From the NCBI RefSeq assembly GCF_000247815.1, contig NC_021677.1, forward strand, positions 4,818,761 through 4,882,760: a stretch of DNA of 64,000 nt. The letters run 5' to 3'. Source of the DNA: Ficedula albicollis (lineage: Eukaryota; Chordata; Aves; Passeriformes; Muscicapidae). Positions within the stretch are counted from its first letter, which is position 1; the number at the start of each line of letters is the position of its first letter. Below are positions 55,682 to 64,000 of the stretch, in pieces. A program made the translations under genes and the position numbers. A model generated the notes under the pieces. The model saw only the letters and a program-made list of their open reading frames with translations, did no database searches and had not been told where the DNA came from.

Positions 55682-56795
55682 TCAGTTATAGCAAATCAAA
55701 GTCCACTTACTTAGAGTGAACATGACAAATGATGGGAAATTGCATGTATTTTCTTCCGACCTTATTATAGTCTCAAAGACTTCTGTGGAAGAATTAAACG
55801 ATAAGCCTTCAGATTCTTTTTCTTTCTTCCTCACAAATGGGTGTGTTTGCAGATGCAGTTCAGTCTTTGCAGGAGCAGCTGAAATGAGATTTGCCCATAC
55901 TACAGAGTGTATTGGCATTGGAACTGGACCACCAACATCTTTTTTAACAGGAACACTAGGAACAAAATAGATTTCAGGCCAAGATTTGACTTTGAAAAGA
56001 GGAAAGTGATCATTATTTATTGTAGACTGTAGCTTGGGTTTGAAAACATTTCTTTTATAGTCGGTATTAGTTAATGCAGGTTGCTGAAGAAAGAAAATAC
56101 CTCCCTCACAAAGGAACACATGGGAAATCATAAGCTTATTAATTGAATGCGTGAAACCTTCTCCTCTTTTCATGAAAGAAGGATCTATGCTATGCTGAAT
56201 AAAACTTTCCCCTTTGCATGCTGATGTGTTCTCCATGACTTGATGTTGCTGCTTCATTAGGAAACCTGCATTTGAAGCTTCATTCTGGCAGCAGAACTCC
56301 TTTTACTTACCAAACTTGACCAGAGGAATAAAAGAGCCAGCACTTGTTTGTAAGGAAGAAACAGAGAATCTGAAAAACTGGTTTACTTAAGCTGGAGCAA
56401 TTTTTCGTGAGAGTGTTTTAGGGTGAACCTTTTCCTTCTTGCAGTGACTGTGCATGGTGCAATGTAATAAATCATTTGAGGATGTTTGATTTCCAGTTCT
56501 GCTGTATTTGACCCAAGTACAAATCAAAATCCACTGTAGTTGTGTAAGAAGGTACCTTCTTTCCTTTCCCCAAGGTGTTGCTGCTGAGCTGTAGACTTTG
56601 TGAATATTTTTCATTCATTTCAGGTGCATAGAATCCAGTATTCACAGAATTCACTTTGTGGAAAATGTTAAGTAGACGCTCTGAAGATTGCATTACTGTT
56701 GCAATATATTCTATTTTTTTAATGTTACAATCATAGCATTGTCCTAATTCTGGTTCCTCTGGCATCTCTGTAAATGGAGCTGCATTGTGCTCCTC
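55682..56795 (-). pseudogene. Broken protein-like frame, antisense to NAV2; identity unknown
   Basis: On the minus strand a protein-like reading starts after a stop at 56798-56796 and stays open about 109 codons to about 56469, including PEEPELGQCYDCNIKKIEYI and MQSSERLLNIFHKVNSVNTG. It then appears to slip one frame. The second frame (also open from 56614) runs into an in-frame stop at about 56389-56387 and another at 56305-56303, and then is open for 191 codons (56257-55682), including KSWPEIYFVPSVPVKKDVGG and ending WTLICYN. Composition is varied and not repeat-like. The frameshift plus stops suggest a decayed gene or retrocopy. However, a ttgctttccttgccag acceptor-like site lies just upstream and a GTAAGT donor-like site (56310-56305) covers one stop, so a spliced antisense gene is possible. 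I do not recognise the protein, and I see no clear poly-A tail. Confidence 0.4.
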
Positions 56796-58254
56796 CTACG
56801 CCACTGGCAAGGAAAGCAAAATTCACTTCCAGACAGGAGGGTGTATGTGGAGGCGTTGGGACAGAGAGAACATTGTGTTTATAAGCAAATAAACTGGGAA
56901 AAGCATATTTTAATCAATGACCAAACCAAATAAATAATAAATAAATACCTTTAAAAAATAAATAAATTAATTAATTTTCTAAAAACATTTTTAAAAAACG
57001 AGAAATTAAGAAATTCTGGATTTTGCTGGGAAATAAATTCTGAGCAATGCTTTGGGATTTGGAAAACAAGCCATTTCACTTGATATAAGCCAAGCATTTT
57101 TTCCCAGAGGTCTGTGAACTGGAGCACTCATCTGTGCTGTTAGGATGTAGTTGAGGTCCCAAATCAGCCAACCCCTTCCATTCACTTCAAGAAGAACATT
57201 GTGGAGCTGGTCAGAGCCCTGTTTTGATGTGGTGGCCTCTGCTGCTGTGCAGTGACCTAACAGCCAGCTCAGTGTCTGAGACAGGGTCAGAGTTCTCAGC
57301 CAAGTTATGGACCTGGCTCTCAGGTCCCTCTTGTCTCAGGTGAATGACTTTGTGTAGGCTCTGAGTGCTGGGGAATGCAGACTGGCTTTGTTCATCCCAT
57401 ACACACATTGCCTGTATTGTTCTTGAACTGTTGTGAAGCACCTGTTTGAGAAGGCAGATTCCTTTTCTAAGAAATCTCCTCAGTTGTCTGTATGCTCAGA
57501 CCCCAAGCTGAGTTTTTTGTGCCTGCATGTATTGTAGTAACACGGTGTACAACCAGGTCTTCTATTTCATGAATATAACCCTTACTGTTCATTTTCATTT
57601 TGCAACCCTTCTATTACCCCAGCCCTGTTTTTCTGAGCAAGTGAAGGCTTCAGTGTCCATGTTGATCAGTATATTGGGTCCCTCCCTTGACCTGGTTATA
57701 AATCCATCCTAGGCATGTTCATGAATCCCGGACAGCTCTAATGATTTCTGGGCATGGTTGTGCTTTGTGCTGAGATTTGTTTAGCATGATAAGGCCAGAA
57801 GACATGCGGATTAGGAACTTAGTGTTGAAAGTACTGTCAATCTCTAGTTCCTATAGCAATATCTCAATATTGAAATGGGCTATTACTATTTTTAAAAATA
57901 ATCTATACAAATTAACTGTAAAGTATGCACAGTTGGGATTTTCATGAAGCTTTCACTCCATTGCTGGACATCTTCTGTGGAAGGCAGGCTGAGACAAAGG
58001 CTTGCTTGTTCTGAGTGTGCAAAAGGAGCCTGGTGCTGTATGGGGATGGGAAGTGGACTGTGATGAACAGGAGGACTTCAGGAAATGAAAACAAAAACAA
58101 AGCAGCAGTGTATGGTAAGAGGCGTGAAGGAAAGACCAATGGTGCAGGTTTTAAAAGCAGAGTGAGGAACTTTGCTGGCACTTTGCAAAGAGGTTGTCAC
58201 CTTCCTTCCTCTCTGTGTCTGTGTCAGGGCACTGTGTCAGGTCACTGCTGCTGT

Positions 58255-58430
58255 TCACACTGGGAGTCACTAGGACTCCTCACAGTGGTGAAATCCCTGG
58301 AGGTGCTCAAAGAAACATGCAGGGGTGGTGCTTAGGTATGTGGTTAAGTGGTGGGCTTGTCAGTCTGGTGTTAATGCTTGAACTTGATCTTGGTTGTCTT
58401 TCCCAACCTCAGTGATCCTCTGATTTCTAT
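58255..58430 (+). mobile_element. Diverged CR1-like 3'-end fragment
   Basis: The patterns ccctggaggtgctcaaagaa, acatgcaggggtggtgctta, gtatgtggttaagtggtggg and cttgatcttggttgtctttc, with caacc and a terminal tgattt, follow a CR1-family 3' end of the type that reads 'gcacttagggacatggttta gtgg'. The exact subfamily is unknown. Confidence 0.65.
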
Positions 58431-60056
58431 GCCATTATCTTTTTGGTCCTCCTTAACACATTGGGTTGAATTCAGCAGGCTTCAGCAAAGCAGCGAGAGG
58501 CCAGATGGCATCACTGTTCGGGATATTTGGCGGCTTGATTTTCCTTCTGTGCTAGAGTAAAACAGGAGTAATGCCTTGGAAGTCAGCAGACTGGCACAAG
58601 CTTAAAAGCAGTGTGATTCCTGTCTGTGTCTGTAATCCACTCCTGATTCCTTCCAGCTCCATGTGGGTCCTTTGCCATAGGAAAAGCCCTAGGAAAACCA
58701 GCCAGTATAATAGTTGCTGGTTAAGAGTCCTAAAAACCTTCTGACTTCAGTAATATTTTTAAAAGTATCATTAGTTCCTGCTATTCCACTTTGTCCATAA
58801 CTATGTGAAATGGCTGAGTATATTATTAAGGAATCTCTAATACTCTTAGAAACCTGATTCTGTGCTAAGTCAGGAAGATGTATGTGACTTAAATCTTCAG
58901 TAGATCTGGTTTGGCTCAGAGGAGGGAGGTTAACAGAGCCGTATCTTCACTGAGCAACTGAAAGTGAAGTAAAACAGTCCCTGTGTGGCTGCAGCAGCTC
59001 GTGATTTACAGGGCTGGATTCACAGGGCTGCTCCTGCTGCCGAAAACGCACGCTCTCCACTGCTGTTGATTTTTGAATTAAAAAAATGCAGCTCTGTACA
59101 CAGCTTACTCTCGTGCTAGAGGGCAGGGAAATATAGGTAAGAGCCGTTAATCCCCAGCAGGCTGCTGGGCAGGCAAACAGACGCAGATGACAAAATCTAA
59201 TTGGAAACATGAGCAGTTTAACAGAAAACATATCTGTGATAATTGAGAGAGTAACATCTCCAAAAGGGAAACTCTGTGAAGAGAAACTGATTCAGAGGAA
59301 AAGTGGCCACTGGTAGGTGAGTGTGATTTTTCAAGCTCTCTTTGGGCTCTTAACTAATCTCTTAATAAGAACAAATAACATTAAAAGGAACTAACTAAAT
59401 AAAAGATTTGTTTTTTGTGTGGGGGAGGGCTGTATAGTTGCTGCCACAAGTTTCTCTTACAGCTGTATTTGGATATGTGGTAATACTTAATTTAGGTTCT
59501 TTATAAAAGGATAAAATTGGTTTTATTTTTGTACATGGAATTTTCTTCTACCTTTGCATTATGAAGATATTACCACCCCCAATAACTGAAAGGACTTCAG
59601 TTTTACTTTTTTCCTTACTCCTGCATTTTTTTATGTTTGAGGTTTTTCTAAGAATCAAACTTGGACAGCAAGTATTTTGCCAAAAGCAGAGGGAACCCTT
59701 AGTTACAAAATAGTGGTGTGTTTTTGCTAAAGAAATGAAAAAGTATTGTAGACTTAATAAGGGAGAGCACATTGCAGAACACATTTTGGTTTGAATTGGA
59801 AGAGATTATTTTTCTTTCTTCTTTTTCTTGAAACAGCAAGGAAATGTAAATTATACAGTAGGAGCTCATTGCTGCACTGCTGGGTAGGAAAAGAAAACTG
59901 GCTTTTATTTTCTCTGAGTTCCACTGATATTGAAAATACTGATGTGTCTTTTTAATGTTATCAGTGTGAAATTCTTGATGTTTCATTACAGAAAGAATCT
60001 CATAGTAACTATTCTGTTGGTTTTTTTGGGTTGTTTTCTGTGGGTTTTTTTTCCAG

Positions 60057-61161
60057 AGTCTGCAGACAGCACGGCCTCCCAGCCCACAGGAATGAATGAA
60101 AATGTCTCATCCTCAGTTCAAGGCTGCGGCAGTGCTGTTCCTTGCAATAACTCCTCAGCCATCCCTCAGCCCAGCTCTGCTGTTAAACCTTGGCGCAGCA
60201 AGTCCCTCAGTGCCAAGCACACAGCGACGTCTTCCATGTTATCCGTGAAGCAGCCAGCAGTGGAGCCTCCAAAACCTCCTTTGGAAATTGCCAAAACAGC
60301 TCCCAACGGCCAGAAATCCATGCTGGAAAAACTAAAGCTCTTCAACAGCAAAGGGGGTTCCAAAGCAGGAGGGACAATGCTGGAGTGTCCAGGCTCTCGG
60401 GAAAACAGCTGTGAAAAGCTGGAGACGCTTCTCAGCTTTGAGGAGAGTGAAGAAATTGATTCCACCAATCAGAATGTGAACAATCTGGGATCAATGTCCA
60501 GCAGCCCCAAAATTGCACTCAAGGGAATTGCACAAAGGACTTTCAGCCGCGCACTGACTAATAAGAAAAGTTCTCCAAAGGGTAATGAGAAGGAGAAAGA
60601 GAAACAAAAAGAGAAAGAAAAGGATAAAAGTAAAGACATTACAAAGAGAACATCCATCACCGAGAAGCTGGACCTGAAGGAGGAACCTAAAGAAGAACAG
60701 ACAGCACTAACAACAGCAACAGAGATGCCAAAAAAGTCCTCCAAGATCGCAAGCTTTATCCCTAAAGGAGGGAAACTGAACAGTGCCAAGAAGGAAACCT
60801 CTGCCCCTTCGCACAGCGGAATACCAAAACCAGGAATGAAAAACACCACCGGGAAATCCTTAAGTGCCCCTGTTCCTGCAAAGGAAGGTGAGAGGAGCCG
60901 TGGCGGGAAAGGCAGCTCAGGGCTCTCGCATCAGAAGCCCCAGCTGGACAGCCGTCATTCCAGCTCCTCCTCCAGCCTGGCTTCCTCCGAGGGAAAGGGC
61001 TGCGTCGGGGGCCTCCACAGCAGCAGCAGCAGCCAAGCTGTGAACGGGCCCACGGTGACCACCCACACCACGGGCAGCAACACCATGAGTGTGCAGCTAC
61101 CTCAGCCCCAGCAGCAATACAGCCACCCCAACACCGCCACCGTCGCGCCCTTCATGTACAG
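60057..61161 (+). CDS. NAV2: NAV2 large exon: Ser/Lys-rich region with SxIP motifs
   Basis: This 1,105-nt exon has acceptor ttttttttccag and donor gtacgg, entering in phase 1 and leaving in phase 2 (TAC AG|). It encodes about 368 residues, beginning with (E)SADSTASQPTGMNE. Landmarks include KPWRSKSLS, NQ-like NGQKSMLEKLKLFNSKGGSK, SSPKIALKGIAQRTFSRALT, NKKSSPKGNEKEKEKQKEKE, LDLKEEPKEEQ, MPKKSSKIASFIPKGGKLNS, HSGIPKPGMK and QLPQPQQQYSHPNTATVAPF. Three SxIP-type sites (60155, 60752, 60815) in basic, Ser-rich surroundings are expected to recruit EB proteins, placing the product on growing microtubule ends. The charged KEKEKQ run could form a single helix. The open frame continues to 61270, but this is intron read-through: phase and the family pattern ending APF-YR fix the donor. 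The 3' half of the exon is GC-rich. Confidence 0.96.
60155..60166 (+). other. NAV2: SxIP-like motif 1 (SAIP)
   Basis: The codons read Ser-Ala-Ile-Pro, followed by QPSS. It is an SxIP tetrapeptide, but its surroundings are less basic than those of the other two sites, so it is the weakest EB-binding candidate. Confidence 0.5.
60752..60763 (+). other. NAV2: SxIP motif 2 (SFIP)
   Basis: Ser-Phe-Ile-Pro lies within KKSSKIASFIPKGGK, with Lys residues on both sides. This is the usual setting of functional EB1-binding SxIP motifs. Confidence 0.7.
60815..60826 (+). other. NAV2: SxIP motif 3 (SGIP)
   Basis: Ser-Gly-Ile-Pro is followed by KPGMK. The SGIPKPG form is shared by navigators (recall) and lies only 17 codons after motif 2, so the pair could bind an EB dimer together. 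Confidence 0.75.
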
Positions 61162-61984
61162 GTACGGGGCACTCCTCTGGGGGCTGCGGGATAATGGGCT
61201 GCCCAGAAGGGTCATTCTGGACTCTTTCAGGGGGGTGAAGCAGCGAGGTAAATGCTACATCATGGACTAGTTTCTTGCTTCAAGAGTGTAGGCAATTTAT
61301 GCATTTTCACAAAAACTGATGGTGAAGGCTGTATGAGAAGTTGTGATAGATAGGAAGGGGAATAATGGTTGTATCCAGCCCTACTAGCAGGAAAGATGTC
61401 AATCTGAACACCTCCTTGACCAGGTGCTGCTCTTCCAAAGGGTACAAAACATGTATCAGGTTTGTTTTGTGCACTATAGCTTTGAAAGTTGTAACAATGC
61501 CAAGACACACTTGGGGTCTTCATTGTGGCTGATGGTGGTGGACCTGCCTCACTATAAGCAGGAATTGGAAATTAAAAATAGAAAAATTAAAATAAAAACT
61601 CTTTTATTTAAGTAAGGCCAGACAAGAAGTCTGTGGTACTGTATGTGTTAACCCTGAGATGAGGAAAAGAGCAGGCAAATGAAGTCACAGCTAACCTCCA
61701 TCTAGTCCATTTTCTGTTTGAAGCACCTTCTTTTTGACAGTGGCAGTAGAGGATATGTAGGGAAGTATCCTAGGGATAGTGGGGAAGTAACAAGAGGAAA
61801 TCAGTAGCAGAAATTCCAAAAACACAGCATGACTGGGACACAAGAAATTTCTCAGTCAGAGGATGTGAGTTTTGGTTTGGATAGCCATCTCATGGGTTTT
61901 TTTTGATATTGCTTAGCTTTTTTGTAGGAAGAGGATCCAAGTGTTTGTTCTCTTTCATCATCTTGCTGCTTTTGATCTGAAAGA

Positions 61985-62130
61985 CTTTTCTCGCCTCTTT
62001 TCCTTCCTTAAGATGTGTCCTTTCTAGGACAAGTTATCCTAGCCTCTCTAGTTTTCACTTGCAGAGATTTTGTTCATGATCTTTGATCATTTTTATTGCC
62101 CTGTCCCATGGTTTTTTCATCTCTAGTGTA
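61985..62130 (-). mobile_element. Very old CR1 LINE fragment
   Basis: The strings ctaggacaagttatcctagc and gatctttgatcatttttatt followed by gccctgtcccatgg match the minus-strand CR1 pattern 'ctttgatcatttttgttgccct-ctctgg'. Divergence is high and the ends are approximate. Confidence 0.5.
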
Positions 62131-63292
62131 CACATTTTTGCTTTGGATCTCTTCACAGATGTAGCATAAAAAATGGTTAGTCACATTTTTAAATGAGATT
62201 GAATGGAGGAAAGAGATAGGAAAGGAAGGAAAGAGAGACCAAAGGCCCATGTAGGAATGCAGAATGGGAAGAGCAACCTTTGAGTCTTCTGGCCCCTTTA
62301 AGAATTCTCCCTGTGTATGGAGTTGAATGCCAGGGGACCTGGGAAGCAGAAATTTGTGGAGATGGGTTGTTAAGTTTATCACTACAGTGTCCCCTCATTG
62401 TTGATATTGATCTTAGTCTGAACACCAGTATCATCATCTGAAGTGTAAAAGCAGATGCAGCCCGTACATTTTCTATAATCTAAACATACTGATAAACTCC
62501 ACATAGTATTCATTTGACCTTTTACCAAAACCAGGATGGAAACTACATGTTGGCAGCTGGAAAATTGAAAAATAGTGTTTACTTTTCAGCACTGGAGGAA
62601 AAAAGGCCAAACTCTGTAATCATGTTAACTTTAAAAGGAAAGAGAAAAGTGAGATCATATTGGTTTGCAAGGCAAATATAACACATTACTATATTTACCA
62701 TCCAGACATTATTTCAATTTGGAAAATGCACTTGTTGATGCATTGCAGTAGAAGGCTCAGGTGTTTTCTGACATCAGTTAAGGTAATCTGTACTTTTCAG
62801 CTGCCTGTAGACTTTTTGTTGGGGTTTGATGCTTTTATTTTAAAGCAAACACATAAGAAATTGTCCTGCATTTTGTATAGGGTTGTCATGGGCAGAAAGG
62901 GGGCTTCAGACAAAGTTTATTAGAGAAGCCTTCCCATTGAGTCAGGAGGTGTAGAAAGGACCCCCTTGCTTTCTAAACTTCTTTTCAGAGAGGAGTCCTC
63001 GATGCAGCTGGATCCAGACTTAGCACCTGACTTTGTCAACTTTGTTCATGTCTGAAGGATTATATAGGTGTAATTGAACTTCATATAACTCAACTGTCCT
63101 GTAGGATTAAGGATGGCAAACCAGATATATTTATATGAAAATAAGTGATTTATTTTGATAATGATTAGACTAATAGTTTTCAATCAGAATTATTTACTAC
63201 ACAGTAAAGGCAGCTGTGATTACTAGTGTAGTATAATTCACTATTTTTGAAACAATGTCAAAGGAATTATGTTAAAGTTATATTAAAAACAC

Positions 63293-63389
63293 TTATTCAG
63301 CAGAGATTGATGTTATTCGCCAATGACTGTTATACCAATGACTGTGGGCACATCTCTTAGCAATTATTCAGTAGAGATTGATGTTATTC
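63293..63389. repeat. 26-bp direct repeat, 71 bp apart
   Basis: ttattcag followed by yagagattgatgttattc occurs at 63293-63318 and again at 63364-63389 with one mismatch. Between them ccaatgactgt is also repeated twice. It is a small local duplication, possibly a decayed repeat unit. Confidence 0.7.
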
Positions 63390-64000
63390 ACCCAGACCAA
63401 CGACTCTCTTGCTCACCCTCCAGGATGTCTCCACTCAAGAGAGGACTCTGCACACACTCCAAGGAGGGGTGTGTCAGAAGGCCTTGCCATTAAAGAGTGG
63501 GATTGGGCTTCTATAGTACAAAGTGACTGTCAGTCATGTGTGTCCTGGCCAGCTGTGTCAGCCCATCATCTCTAGTTATCAGTGGTATTGTTGGTTCCTT
63601 TGTCAGGTACTTTACCAGGTCTGCCACATCTTCACCTCCCTGTCAGGAGGTTGAACTTAGGGGTTGATGGGTCAGGCTGGTTTCAGTATTATTCAAAAGC
63701 AGCAAGAGTCCCCTTTTCCTTCCACCACAGACAGCGCTGTAAATAGGTCACTGTTCCAGTTATTTCACCCCCACTCCAGGCAGAGCATCCTGCTACAGGA
63801 GTCAGGTGAAATTAAGAGTATTGCAATAATAATTCCCCACTGTGTCCTCACTTTTTTACAGTGCTTACCCTTGGTGCAGGAGAACTTCCAGCTGCCTGTT
63901 TGTGTGGCTCTATGAGCAAAACACAGCACAATTAGTAAAGTGAAATGAGTTACAATATCTTATTCAAATCTGACAATAGATCCTTACATCATCTTTCATT

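Larger units (their letters stand above)
42865..60056 (+). other. NAV2: NAV2 intron, 17.2 kb, largest complete intron in the window
   Basis: Donor gtaagc, acceptor ttttttttccag. It holds the (AAGG)n array (44490-45166), CR1 fragments near 48000 (+), 49930 (+), 52175 (-), 54690 (+) and 58255 (+), and a broken minus-strand protein-like frame (55682-56795). I recognised no NAV2 exon in between. The spans 45200-47990, 50320-52170, 52430-54680 and 56800-58250 show only AT-rich unique intron. The T- and TAAT-rich stretch at about 46540-46660 might be conserved regulatory DNA. Confidence 0.9.
61162..64000 (+). other. NAV2: NAV2 intron, continues beyond the window
   Basis: It starts at donor gtacgg. 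The first 109 bp remain open in the NAV2 frame and stop at 61268-61270. No further exon is seen up to the end of the window. It contains an old CR1 fragment (about 61985-62130) and a short direct repeat at 63293-63389; the rest is unique AT-rich sequence. Confidence 0.85.

Noticed and set aside
55716..55970. Plus-strand 84-residue frame overlapping the antisense pseudogene
   Set aside because: It is the shadow of the longer, more protein-like minus-strand frame and has no splice context on the plus strand.
59930..60056. Start of the 446-residue frame at 59930 as a real initiator Met
   Set aside because: The first 42 codons are intronic and hydrophobic by chance, and end in the T-rich polypyrimidine tract and ccag acceptor at 60056. 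NAV2 coding starts at 60057.
61162..61270. C-terminal extension of the large NAV2 exon to the stop at 61270
   Set aside because: A GT donor at 61162 keeps the phase (TAC AG|G) and follows the family's APF-YR boundary. The extra 36 codons look like intron read-through, though an intron-retained short isoform cannot be excluded.

Overview
The window is a piece of a vertebrate, almost certainly avian, nuclear genome. The evidence is AT-rich intronic DNA, consensus GT/AG-bounded exons, and at least a dozen fragments of CR1-type LINE 3' ends (the dominant retrotransposon of birds and other sauropsids). It holds no prokaryotic genes, operons, CRISPR array or virus, and I recognised no RNA gene.

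The whole window lies inside one plus-strand gene, the neuron navigator gene NAV2, entering in an intron upstream of the calponin-homology (CH) domain exons. Seven coding exons can be placed to the base: 14600-14717, 17970-18022, 31830-31902, 37813-38047, 39611-39679, 42707-42864 and 60057-61161. Their phases chain without a break (0>1, 1>0, 0>1, 1>2, 2>2, 2>1, 1>2) and they join into about 603 codons with no stop. In order they encode the CH domain, a glutamine/proline-rich linker, a short basic linker exon, and a long Ser/Lys-rich exon with three SxIP-type motifs expected to bind EB proteins at microtubule plus ends. The N-terminal exons, promoter, coiled coils and AAA+ ATPase domain lie outside the window. 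The assignment to NAV2 rather than NAV1 or NAV3 rests on my recall of the family, not on a search.

The rest is intron. It carries CR1 fragments on both strands, a few older dispersed repeats, local tandem duplications (64, 74 and 429 bp units), and four striking simple-sequence tracts: a 223-nt pure poly-C, a 789-nt pure poly-C, a 677-nt (AAGG)n array and a 48-nt poly-T. The poly-C blocks each start inside an A/T homopolymer. The first is flanked by an apparently perfect 506-bp duplication whose removal restores a seamless sequence, so both are probably sequencing or assembly artefacts rather than biology.

The least explained item is a minus-strand, protein-like but broken reading frame at about 55682-56795 in the largest intron. 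It may be a retrocopy, a decayed gene or an unannotated antisense exon. I did not find a convincing new biological system here.
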